Shown piece after piece: positions 51,968 to 63,507 of a DNA stretch of 64,000 nt. Positions within the stretch are counted from its first letter, which is position 1. Each line of letters starts with the position of its first letter. The stretch is from assembly GCA_933822405.4 (NCBI GenBank), contig CAKOGP040002191.1, forward strand, positions 62,001 to 126,000, written 5' to 3'. The notes under the pieces were generated by a model. That model was not told the origin of the DNA. It searched no databases and saw only the letters and a list, made by a program, of their open reading frames with translations. The position numbers were made by a program, and so were the translations under genes. The DNA is from Cylindrotheca closterium (taxonomy: Eukaryota; Bacillariophyta; Bacillariophyceae; Bacillariales; Bacillariaceae).

Positions 51968-54900
51968 ATGGCCCCAACAACTCCCAATATGCAAATGGTC
52001 GAGAGCGCCAATGACGACAGTAGTCAGGACGATTCCTTTGCAACACAACAGCAAGGAGAAGACGCTCCCTATTTCCAAAATCAAGTCTTGCTGGCCAAGG
52101 GAGATTATTTGATTGTTGGGATTCGCTATTATCAAGGCGTTGCTCACCCTGGAGAATATGTATATCTGGTAAGAGAACCCTCTAATCCCTATGATCGCAA
52201 TGCCATTCGAGTGGACAATGTGCACCACCAAAAAATTGGCCATATCAAAGGAACCCAATGCTGTAAATTGGCACCCTTGATGGACCAGTATGGCGAAGGC
52301 CTCAAGATTGAAGGAACCATTCCTTGTCCGGGCACTGCCTGGAATCTACCCGTTTCTTTAGAATTCAATTCGACTTTGTCAGAGCCAGCGCAAACCATGG
52401 CGTTGGCCAAAGACTTGAAACACAAGTTGAAACACAGTTGCAGTCAGTTTCGAATGGAACCAAACGTGGGAGGTTCGGTTGCTGCTGTTGTCACCCCTGC
52501 TACCGTAACACCAGAAGCTGTCATTCAAACACAGGCTCTGGATTGGAATCAACAACAAAAGCAATTGGTAAGCTTGATTGTCTTGTTGTGACTGTAGGAT
52601 CGATTGTGATGTCGTACTAACTATTTTATTCTGACCAACAACGCCAAACTTCACTCCAATGACCAAGGATGACATTTTTGAAAAGCAATTGGAGTCGCAG
52701 TTGAAAGATCTGCCCAATTTGGAAATGCCTTCCGCTTTCAAGTCCAAACTGAAACTATTTGATTATCAAATACAAGGGATTCGATTCTTGGTGCAGAAGG
52801 AACGGAATCCACCCCCAGCACCCTTCTTTCGCAAAGTCAAAGAGCAGGGCAAGACGATGCACCTCTGCGAGATTACCCAATCGTCCCAAGCCAATCCACC
52901 GTCTCCCATCAAAGGTAGTCTCTTGTGCGATGAAATGGGTTTGGGCAAGTCGCTACAAGCCTTGGGCTTGATCTTGCTGGAACCAAAGGCGGGAGTGAAC
53001 TACAATGCTATCGCTATCCAGCCACCCAGTAGTATTGTGCCGGAGCAGCAGTCTACCGCCGAAAATAATAGTCACAATCCTTCCTTGTCCATGATTCAAT
53101 CCACCAACAATGTTACCTTGAAACAAATACTCAAAGCGGCCAAGCTCAAGACTTCGGGGAACAAGAAGGCTCTTGTCGAACGTATTGCGCAAGGTTTGAC
53201 TTCCAACGCCATTACCAGGGAACATTTTCCCGAGTCCATGTTCCAACAGCCACCAAAATCAGCACCTCTTGTTCCTACACCACAAGCCAATCATACTAGC
53301 AAGAATAACGGCAACACCAACAAGTGCACCTTGATTGTTTGCCCCGTGACCGTCATGGCCAATTGGACCCATCAAGTCCAAGATCATGTCCAAGAAGGAG
53401 TATTGAGCCTAAAGTTGTATCATGGCAACAGTCGACAAAAGATTCTAAGAAAAGTTCTGGACGACCAAGTGGACATTTTACTAGTGTCCTATCATACCCT
53501 GGCGGCCGATTATGCCAAAGCCTTTACCAATAGTAGTAGCAGTACTGTTACTAGTGGTAGTGCTGGAGAAGAACCAGTCCGCAAAAAGGCCAAGACCCAA
53601 TCGATTTTTGACATTTCCTTCCATCGCATCATTTTGGACGAAGCGGTATGTATACCATCTTGCAATTGCGAAGCAACGTTTTGAATGCCGCTAACAATAT
53701 CATTCTGACCTTTGGCTATTGTACCCTTCAGCATACCATTCGGAATCCCAAGGCCAGACCCTTCAAGGCGGTATCCGAAATTCAAGCGGCCCGTCGACTC
53801 GCCATTACTGGTACTCCCTTTGTGAATCGGTCACAGGATATTTACAGTCTCTTATCCTTCCTTCAAGTCGAACCATTGAATCAAAGCGAAATCTTTCAAC
53901 GGGCCATTTCCAAACCCCTGCAAAATGGACAGGAGATTGGTTTGACTCGTTTGCGCACAATCATGGGGTTCGTCTCGCTCCGTCGCTCGAAGCAAAACAT
54001 TCCCGGCCTAACAATGGTGGACAAAACTGTCAACTTGGCCACTGTCGAGTTTGGAAATGATATACACAAGCAAGTCTACGACGCTTTGTATGGAACCTTG
54101 AGAGTGGCCATGACCGCAATTCTGAAGGATAACAACAATGCTCTCGGCAACTATTACAACATTTTTGAAAAGCTACTTCGTCTGCGACAGGCCTGTTGTT
54201 CAGGACTTCTCTTGACCAAGGAACGTCGCGAAGCAGCTTTGCAAATCTGGAAACAGGTCTCATCCAAGTCAAGGGAACAAGAGTTGTCTCCGGAAGAGGG
54301 TTTGAAGCTACTCGAGAAACTCAAGGGTGAATTCACCCAGGCACTGCCAGAGTGCGGCATTTGTTTGGAAGAGTTTGATCAAACCGAAGGAACTATTCTC
54401 AAGGGCTGTGGTCACGTCTTTTGTAACAATTGTATCAAACAAGTATTGGAACGAAGCAATCAAAAGTGCCCCTACTGTCGACAAAAATTCCGTTCGGAAG
54501 ATATCGTCAGCATGGTAACCGCGAAAGCTGCAGCAAACAAAGCAGCCGTGGAAACTTTGGATGAAGGCGAGGAGTTTGGAACGCCACCCAAGATTCGAGC
54601 ATTACTTCAAACTATTGGATCCACCGTTAAGCCAGACGAAAAGGCTGTGATCTTCTCGCAATTCACATCCTACCTCGATATCATTGGATCCGCCATGAAA
54701 GACGCAGGACATGAATTTGTTCGAATCGATGGTTCGGTTCCTTCCTCAAAGCGGATTGAGCGCATTTCTCAATTCACTCAGGATGGCGGGCCTCGGTTCA
54801 TCCTGTGCTCGCTTTTGGCCAGTGGAGTTGGTATCAATCTTAGTCGCGGAAATCATGCGTTCTTGATGGATTGCTGGTGGAACGAGGCGATCGAGTCCCA

Positions 54901-55108
54901 AGCAATGGATCGCATTCATCGCATTGATCAAACTCGCCCAGTGCAAGTCACCAAGTTCATCATGAAGGAGAGTATTGAGGAGCGCATTGTGTCTTTGCAG
55001 CAAACTAAAAGCCTTCGAGCAAAGGGTGCTATGCAAAAGCTCACCGGAAACGAGAAACGCCAGGCCTTGCTTGGAGATTTGAAGGGACTTTTAGAGATTG
55101 GCAACTGA
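51968..55108 (+). CDS. HIRAN-SNF2-RING helicase/ubiquitin ligase (HLTF/RAD5-like)
   Basis: Exons 51968-52567, 52668-53645 and 53732-55108 give 984 residues. Order: HIRAN domain (about 45-130, LIVGIRYYQGVAHPGE, EPSNPYDRNAIRV), SNF2 ATPase with DEMGLGKS (Walker A, 291-295), a SAP-like insert (LKQILKAAKLKTSGNKKALVER, split here for brevity; 352-377), DEAH (524-527), RING finger C-x2-C ... CGHVFCNNC ... CPYC (734-775), and helicase C-terminal domain (VIFSQFTSYLD, MDRIHRIDQTRPV). HIRAN plus RING inside the ATPase is diagnostic of HLTF/RAD5 proteins, which remodel stalled forks and polyubiquitinate PCNA. Intron 1 has a perfect TACTAAC branch point; intron 2 splits DEA|H. The ATG at 51968 is the first ATG before HIRAN. 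Confidence 0.93.
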
Positions 55109-55214
55109 ATGATCTGTATACGACAGTGAAAACTGAAATTGGTGCATGAAGTACAATACAATCTATCTATAAATTTGACAATAAGGAAAAATATCCAGTC
55201 TCCCCTCAGCTTCA

Positions 55215-58200
55215 TCATCTTGCAGAATTTCGACGAAGGAATGAAGCCCTTCTCCCATTCATGCCATGTTCATTGAACGATTCAGGTCGACGGGCTGTAT
55301 GATCGCTGTCACCGAGGTCTTTGATGAGTTCATTGTTGCTAACGGTCTTCATTGACGAAGGCCTCCTGCCGACGAGAGTTTGTTCTTCCCCATCCACATC
55401 TGCATATTTGGCGACCAGCATTGCAACAACCTTCCTTCCCTTTGAAGCCCACTCGCTTCGGTTTTCCTCCGCATAATTCAAGTATTCATCACTTGAGACC
55501 CCGAAAACTCCGCAATCCTTCAATTTCTTGGCCAAAGGAATGATGTAATGATCGTAAAACCCCAACTCCCCTTCATACCAGTTGAGAGCTGGGTTCTTCG
55601 ATGTCCTTCCCGACTTGAACGCAAGGTACATTTCTTCGAACAGTCGTTCGTTCCATTTTTGGTAAATGTGCCAATGCTGCATCGTATGTGCAACGTCAGA
55701 CGCTTGAATCAAATGCTCAATAACAATGGTGGCCTTTCGATTGACAGTATTTTCATAGCCGGATGTGCGGCGTTTGCTCTGTCTTGAAAATGCCTTGTCC
55801 CAGCGCACCTTTCGGAGTTCCTGAAGTTCCTTATCGAAAATGTCAGTTGCGAGGATAGTGTTCACTACCAACTGACGGAAACGACTGAGTTCCGAGGTGT
55901 CGTGGTAAATGCACTTGCGCAGTTCGAGGAATTTCGGCTCCATCAAGAGCGCCCAAGCCAGGTCTACTGAATTTTGTTCCGCAACGCTCTTGTTCTTGTA
56001 AGCTTTACCGAGGCGCTTGTTTTCCTCCTGAAGAATAAAGTTTGGAACACCAACATGATCAACATCATGAATGAGGCCAGCGAAAACAACTGCAAACTGG
56101 GTCAATGGGTCGGAAGTAATACCGAATGTGTGATCGTGCAAAGAAGTAGTTCCTGACGAGAAATCAATGCCGGGAGCCACGATTCGTGACATAAGCTTAG
56201 AGACTGACATTGTCACGTGAGCTGCGTGTTCGAAATTATGAAAGTGATTCTGCCGATACATGGTCGCAATCGTCTTGACGTATAGGTTAAGTTGTTCGAC
56301 AACTTCGTCAGATAATCGAATAGCGACTTTTTTAATTTCTGATTGAGGAACAGAGCTAACCATCGGCAACATTACAATCTCTTGGACTTCGTCCAGTGTG
56401 TTGGATTCCTGGGTCAGGATCATTGACTCGGCATGTTGGATCATGTTGTCTTCTCGGGGAAGTCCTTGCTTTTCGAGTTTTCGTTTGGCTTCTATTTGCA
56501 TCAATAGCCTCTTCATAACATCCACCACCCAGTCAACCAGACGCAATAGTCTCGCATCTTCTTCTGCCAAGGCAGGAATCTTCGAACTACCCTCTTGTAC
56601 TACCTCGGACATGGCTTTGGACGTAAAAGACAGGCTGGAAATTTTTTCCTTATATTGTTCGGGTTTGAAACCAGACGGTATCAGCCAGAAAGTTTTCATT
56701 TGCCCCTTTCCTTTTGCGACGACCACATCCTCCCTCGGAATAACCCAATTTGCCTTGCCAAAGGATAAAAGCTGATTGTGCGTCTCGAGCGAAATATGAA
56801 TTCGATTCCTGATGCCTGTAGACTCAATTCTCGAAGCCGTGTTGACCGTATCTCCAAACAGCTGGAAACGTGACTTGTCTCCTCGCAATACACCCGCCGT
56901 GACTGGTCCACTGTGCATTCCGAAACGCATGGCCAAGTCCGCAGTGTCTGGACCAAGCGTCAGTTCCAACTTCTTCGTCAAATCATTCATCTTGATCATA
57001 CAATCTCTTGCAAATCTTCCCATGGCCACTGCGTGATCATCTCTTGGCTCGGGCTGCACAACAAATGAATCAAGTCGGTGAGAATCAATCGTCTTTGATG
57101 AGTTTTTAAAAGCATCCAAATCAACCAAATCCAACCAAACCCAACCAAATCTCCATGTCAGAACTTACCAACCCGGTAACAGCCATGTAACAATCACCAA
57201 TAGTTTCCACCTTGAACACACCACGATGCTTTGCGGACTTGTCAAAGGCTGAATAGACACTTTCGAGGAGAATGAATACTTGCGAGGGTTCCCGTACCGA
57301 ACTCCAAGCGGTAAATCCTGCGATATCCGCAAATAATACCGTCGTATTTGGAAACAAATCCGCGATTGGCTTGGAATGTATATCATTAGGATTTGCAGCT
57401 CCCATGGACTGGCGCGTTGTCCCATCGGCATTGAGGTACTGCTTGAGCTGTCCTCTGCTATTGATGTCCTTTTTGCTTCCGCCTTCGTCCAACAATCGAT
57501 TTCGGACTCCCTCTGGAAACAACGTTGCCACCAGTGTTGCCGACTTGGTGGCAGCTTTGCTCAGTTTCTTGAGTCTTACATCCAACAAGCAGTCGTATGC
57601 AATGAACACGATGGCTGCAAACAAAAAGACTCCAGCCACAACTCCCGTGTACACATCTGGCCGATCCGTTTCGTAATTGGCAGCCATTTCCTCTGTAGGA
57701 AAGAGATGCAGCGTGACAATACAACTCCTCTCATTGATTTGCGTCGAGCCAAAAAGAACTACCCGTTCAAATTCGGCATAGTCGGGTTCAATATAGGAAT
57801 CCCCGGGACCCATATAAGTTGTGACAGTTCCACCAATCGAAAAGCTATGAACTTCTCCACAGCTGTTGCGAAGGACCATTAGAATGACATCAGAACCTTC
57901 GTGCAACGAATTCGAAAAGAGTTCCACCCATGACATAAAGGCAACCGTAGCTCCCACGATATTGTTTTGGGCAAACACGGGAAACAAAAGGATACTCATG
58001 GGGCTTTCCTCTTCTTCTTCTTCTTCTATTCCCAATTCTTGACTGAGATCCACAACAGCTGTGAGTACTGGTCCTTTGGTTTTGAGCATGACAGAAACGG
58101 CTGCACTAATTTGAGGGACGGACAAGAGGTTGAAATTCACCACCCTAGGATCCGCTGGTGCCGGACACGCTTGCCATATGGGTAAGAACTGTTGGGATCC

Positions 58201-59120
58201 ATCCGGATTCGTTTCTGGAATGTTGGCGCCATCTTGTCGGCGAAATAGTTGCGGTGCAATTGGGTCCACAATGCGAGTATCTCCCGCGGCAAGGTGGGAC
58301 TCTTGGACCCACCCTTGATTGTCGGTCGAGTATTGATTCCATGCTTCGACATCACTCACAAAGGGTGCCAAAAAGACACTCTCTGCACCGGTGGCTCCTC
58401 GATAGCCGACGCATTGTGCCTCAAAGCTACCAATGGTAGTATTAGGCCACGTCTGTTGTGTCAATGTGACAAAGGTTGTAATGGCTGTGCTGAAGGCCAG
58501 TGATGCGTACAATCCATTTTCGGCAATCAGTTTGGTGGTATCATTCAATTCGTTGGCCATGCTCTCGAACTAGAAAAGTTTACAGATACGTAGTTGGTGA
58601 CATAGAGGTTGCAATCAGAAATAAAATGTTAGAGACAATATCAGGAAATATAAATAAAGCAAAGCCAAATGTCACAGCACGGCACGGCACGGCACGGCAG
58701 AATAAAGCAAGAGGCCAGCCAGATGATCACCATCACCATCACTTGTTAATTACTCACCTGAGACTCAAAGTCTTGTGTTTCCCATTTCGTCGTCTGAATC
58801 CAAGTCAGCACGCAAGCAGTGACTCCCACTATCATCAAGACCGACAAAACAATGATCCTGGACATCATGACCATATTTCGTTCCTTCTTTGTCAAGACAG
58901 AATTACTTTGTTGAGTCGATGCATCTTTTTCCTGTGAAAATCCTCCCCCACTTCCACTTTTGTTGTCGACATCGGCACTATTCATACCGATTGACCGTGT
59001 GCTCTCTTCGAACTCTACTGAGTCTATTGTTTCTAACGTCATGCCTTGGGTTCTATTGGATGAAGCTTTAATTGACTGATGAGAAGATAATGTTGATGAT
59101 GATGATGATGATGATGACAT
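55215..59120 (-). CDS. Receptor nucleotide cyclase-phosphodiesterase fusion, gene D (three exons)
   Basis: Exons 58758-59120, 57169-58569 and 55215-57053 give 1200 residues. It is more distant than A-C: exon 1 joins the Ser-rich head (MSSSSSSSSTL) and span 1 (85-107), and the introns that split the ectodomain in A-C are absent. The CHASE-like sensor (about 122-425) has an acidic EEEEEE loop and SILLFPVF / GATVAFMSWVE; span 2 is 428-446. The cyclase has LFADIAGF (D535), VETIGDCYMAV and LFGDTVNTASRIES; the phosphodiesterase has HNFEHAAH and IHDVDHVGVPN. The intron inside the cyclase (TGL|PEP) is kept. An acidic/Ser-rich tail follows the phosphodiesterase. It is convergent with the HLTF-like gene, 106 bp apart. 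All catalytic residues are intact. Confidence 0.93.
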
Positions 59121-59631
59121 TAATAATTCTCTCAGGAGGAGAGGAACCGGAATATACTGTATTTTGCAGTGGCGGTGACCCACGCTATTTCTGCAACGCC
59201 AAGGGCTACAAAAGGAGCAACAAGAGATCTATTTACTTATATTTTTAGGCCCAAAGGAATGCTGTCTCCGGCTCGGGTGGCATGACGCTGCTATAATTAT
59301 GTCAGAAATCGAGGTGGCGCAACGAATGTCCAACCAGAACTTCAAACTTCTGCCAATGCAATGGACGGAAGGGAGAACTGGACGAAGCTCCCTTGGAAAA
59401 TCTGAAGAGCGAATGTCGCGCAGGAATGTTAATGTCTTCCGAGTGACTACGATCAATTCGAAAATGGGAAAGATTCCAGATTCCTGCAATAAACACATGA
59501 CTACTGCGACTCATATCCTCCACAGGTATAGTCTTTGAAATTTGAAAATCCACCCCACATACGCCATCTTCATTTTAAATAATGACCTCGTCTATATTGA
59601 CCTTGACTGTAGCCATACACAAAATAACGAC
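59121..59631. promoter_or_regulatory. Divergent region between GC-PDE gene D and the MYND gene
   Basis: 510 bp with two promoters. A (GAT)n tract inside the gene D start region (59094-59118) encodes its poly-Ser head. Otherwise nothing specific is visible. Open frames on both strands between 59229 and 59553 lack support. Confidence 0.45.
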
Positions 59632-62108
59632 ATGTCCATGCAAGATGCCAATCGCACGCAATCCCCTATTTGTCGGATCGTTGGGCTGACGAGTGAAGTA
59701 GGTAAAAAACGAAATGGAGCCGCTGCAAAAGCAATGACTTCCAAAACAATCAAGACGGGAAATGACATTCGACATCCCGTCTCAGTGGATGGTTTCCCAG
59801 GTCCCATGTCCATCAAAACAGAGAATATCGAATTCTTCCAGGAACAAACTGAATATAGCGTCGGTGTTGGACGAGGGACATTAAATGATACTAATTTCCG
59901 AGGAACTCTGGTACACCAAAATCAAGTTGCTGAAATGACCATCATCGAAGGCGGTGCCGCACGATCCAGGGGATGTATTGCGGCCATGGATAAGTTTGTC
60001 AAGCATCATCAGCAAAAGGCAAGAGCTCCCATTCTCATCAAGCTAACGGATCTTAACATGGTACGAGCCCTGAATCGAGCCGCCTGTGGAGATGATACTG
60101 TCAAATTGGCGGATCCTCTGAACAGTCAGTTTCAAAACATCAAGAAGAAATTAACCAAAAAGGACGTATTGATAAAATACGATCCCCATAGAGTCCACGA
60201 AGACACCTTTGAAGCCAAATCTGAACGTCTCGGTCCTCAACGATTGCAAGCCGTCAAGGTTGGCTCGTATCAGATTTATCCCTGTGCGCTCAAACAGTAT
60301 TTGGATGCTCATGAGATCCGGTACCTCGACATGTCTACTACTACTTCTACTACTACTGTTACTACAGGACGCAAGCAGTGGATCATTAATCATGAAATAT
60401 ATTTGGATTATGGAATGGAAGAAGCCACCATGTATGCGAAACATGCGGCCGCTCTAGGAGAACTGGACCGCATCTTTCCAGCCGTTCTTTCGCAAGTAGA
60501 CCCGCAAGCATTTTGGTCAGCCGTCTTGTGGTTGCAACCATTTGTTGAAACCTTGCAGGAACTAAATTTGGATCAAAATCTTATTGACGAATGGAAAGCA
60601 CTTGAGCCTGGCAAGACCAAGAGTAAGGAATACTTTTCCCAATGCATGTCGGCCTTTGGGTTCGAGCCAGCCACTTTGAAGGGCCCCGAGGAGAATTGGG
60701 GAATTAAAGCTAGCCAAGATGTTCATTTGCGAATTGCTACGGATTATGCCATTGGTGCTATTGAAGCGATCCAACATTCTATGGTAGACAACATTCCAGA
60801 CGAAGGTTTTTCTGGAGAAGTCAAGATCCATACGCTCGACTATTACATTGGAACCGAACTGGATAATTATATTATGGGCGTCAGCAAATTTCATGAAATG
60901 GCACGGCAAGAAGGCGTAGAGTATACCGATACAGAGAAAATTGCCAGACTCTTTGATAAGGCCATGAAATCGGCGGGATTTGGACGGGACTCCAAGTTTC
61001 GAATTGGAGACCCAGAGAAGGTGTGCAACAATTGTGGGAAGAAAAGCAAGAAGAAGCTAATGACATGTGCAAGATGGTAAGACGATGCAGCAGGATCGTT
61101 TCTTTATAAGGATGATGATGATGATTACACTGGTTACAATGATTCATTACGGCATGCACTCACCCGAAACTGTTGCTTTCTCCTTTGTTATTAAGTGAGG
61201 GAGTCTCGTATTGCAATACCAAATGCCAGAAAGAGCACTGGAAGCAACACCGTGGAAATTGCTCCCGTGTCTTTGTGCAGTTTCAAAAGCAAATGGACAA
61301 AATGACGTCAGGCGGACCAGTCGGATCTATTGTTGGTGGGCTCTACACCGGTGACGAATCGCTTCCACCCCCCTATAGTATGATTTCGGAAGCCAGTGGC
61401 ACAGGCATGCTGAGCATCTTTTGGAATCCTGATGGGCAAAGCAGCATTACTCTGTTGGAGAATCCAGAGTCATCTGGGAATTCAACATTTGACGAAGCTC
61501 GGGCTATGAGCGGAATTGCGACCAGCGGAGAGGCGATGATGAGAAACACCCAACAATTTGAGAGTTTCTCGGATTTGCACCCCACTCAGCGTTTTCTGGT
61601 TTGTTGCGGGCCCTTGCCACATTTGGAGACAGCCAAACAATGCTGTTCCGAGGCCATTCGATGTTGTCAAGGTATGATTGGGGAACTACGGGTTCCGCAA
61701 CTTGGGTTCACCGCCTTGGAGTGGGCTTCGAAGAAAGGAAATCTGGAAATCGTCAAATGGCTGTGTACCGATGAACGTACCAAGGCTTTGTTAGAACATG
61801 GCTGTCCCATTGGTTGGGCTGGATATACTGGGAGAATCGAAATTATGAGGTATCTTGTTAGTAAAGGTGCCAACCCGGCCAACACTGACGCCATACTATG
61901 GTCGAATCAGCCACCACTCTTTGTGGCCGCAACCAATGGACAACTTGAAGCTTGCAAGTTTTACGTGGAAGAATGCAATCACAGCATTCGAACGAAAGAT
62001 CCACATGGAAACGATATTCTGAAATGCATCAAGAGTTCACCCAATTGGCGGGAACTACCAGGACACGTTGCCTGTCACAAGTGGGCAAAACAACTACTCA
62101 AGAAATAA
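59632..62108 (+). CDS. MYND zinc finger and ankyrin-repeat protein
   Basis: Exons 59632-61076 and 61196-62108 give 785 residues; the intron falls within the zinc finger and joins as TCAR-C-EGVSYC. The MYND finger runs from C465 (CNNCGKKSKKKLMTCARC) through YCNTKCQKEHWKQH to GNC, with all metal ligands present. The C-terminal 160 residues contain ankyrin-type units (TALEWASKKGNLEIVKWL, GWAGYTGRIEIMRYLVSKG, PLFVAATNGQLEACKFYV). The 460-residue N-terminal part has no motif I recognise. MYND fingers bind proline-rich partners, so a scaffold or repressor role is possible but not shown. Start at the first ATG of the frame; an earlier exon cannot be excluded. Confidence 0.85.
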
Positions 62109-62287
62109 AATGATATATAATCGCGTCCGCTTTATTAAGTTTTGGGGTCCACGAGCGGGTTGTGGCTCCTGACGACTGCTGGTTGGATACAAACAATATT
62201 TTCAAAAGATGGTTCAAAATGTAGTCGTGTGTGGTCTTGCAAAATTGAAATCGTGAGTGGTCATCCATGATATATGTACAACAGACT

Positions 62288-62866
62288 TTACTCCTTATTG
62301 GTGGCCATGCGACTTCCTCGAATCATATCATAGGAAAGCGCACCGTAAACCTCAATCCAATCAGTCTTGACCTCAGCAAACTCTCCTTCGCCAAGATTAC
62401 ACGAGATTGCTTCCATCAAGGCCCGGCCCATACTTGGAAAGAATTCTGGTTTGACACCATATCTTGAGTGCTTTTCTCCTAATTCAAGTAAGATTTCAGT
62501 CAGCATTTCCACCTCTGGACCGAGAAGAGAAAGGGCACGATCGATCATTTGGACAAAGTACTTGGCATGCTTGACAAAGCGTTTATTCGTGAGGACTTCA
62601 TCCGACGTTGGGTCCATGTCATCTGGAAAGCCAAAGATACGCTGAGCTTCTGGCTCTAGTGCAAAGAACCTTTAGCAGTGCAAAGGAAGAAGAAAGATTG
62701 GTTAGAAATTAGCATTCTTTGTCCTAAAGTCATTCTCAAAAGATAACAGGTCGTACTTTTGAAAGAGCTTCGTTCCAACCACAGACTCAAAGTCCTTGAT
62801 TCTTCTGATCCTTTCCCATGTGTCAATCACATTGGAGACGGTAGAATATGACATGTCGGAAACCAT
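62288..62866 (-). CDS. Single-domain globin
   Basis: Exons 62757-62866 and 62288-62669 give 163 residues; the 87-bp intron joins as LFQK|FFALEPEAQ. The protein has the helix pattern of a 3-over-3 globin: VIDTWERI (helix A), KLFQKFFALEP (B), IFGF with the CD-corner Phe, KRFVKHAKYFVQMIDRAL with distal His71 (E7), and LGEKHSRYGVKPEFFPSMG with proximal His104 (F8). Length and motifs resemble neuroglobin/cytoglobin-like or bacterial-type single-domain globins rather than truncated ones. Binding of O2 or NO is expected from the family; the physiological role is open. The upstream in-frame codons before 62866 start with TTG, so the ATG at 62866 is chosen. Confidence 0.88.
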
Positions 62867-63507
62867 TTTGTTCTGTTGGTGCTGTTGTTGTTTGAATGAA
62901 TAGTCTCGTGTCAAAATGAAGCAAAATGTCAATAATTATTGTGAATGACCTTCGACCTTTGCACAATAACGTCACTCGTGCTTCTTCTCTATCCGTGCTA
63001 TTTTCCAGCGATTGGGTGGGAAGTTGGTAAAGAATGTTCTGCCTGGTTCCATCAAGTCATTACAATAATGGTAGATGGTAGGCAGGCAGGTAGGGCCGGA
63101 TGTCCCAATTTCTTTCAAACATTTACCGTAGTTTGGGGCATTTTTTGAATATGTTTTGTTCGAAGATAAATGTATTTTTTAAAGACTTTATTTGAGCGGA
63201 CGGGCGTTTCCACGACTGTCAAAATCTTCAGTCAGTCTGGACGTGTGCGTTCTGTATAGCAAGCATCTGGTTCCTGAACCATATAGGCACGGACCCGGTA
63301 GTAACTGACTGGTACTATCATCCTTGTTATGATTTCGAGCACGAACTATAAGGTTATATCGATCAACAATAGTAGTCCAAGTCCAGGTTTCAGTACTACT
63401 GTTTTGATTTGTAATATTTTTATACTTTTATATACATAGTTGGCAGTCAGTAATTTACAGTCCATATATTGCTTCAATCATCATGATGATGTAGTGAGAG
63501 ATATCCC
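62867..63507. other. Intergenic, globin promoter and 3' flank of the ATP-grasp gene
   Basis: No gene. GGTAGGCAGGCAGGTAGGGC is at 63078-63097, a short GTAC patch at 63292-63316, and AT-rich sequence with TTTTTATACTTTTATATAC at 63417-63435. Confidence 0.45.

Noticed and set aside
58676..58700. CGGCA pentamer repeat (four units)
   Set aside because: Lies in the intron of GC-PDE gene D; short slippage repeat with no further structure.
61303..61312. TGACGTCA palindrome in the MYND gene
   Set aside because: Inside coding sequence of exon 2; most likely chance, unlike the paired promoter copies near the bestrophins.
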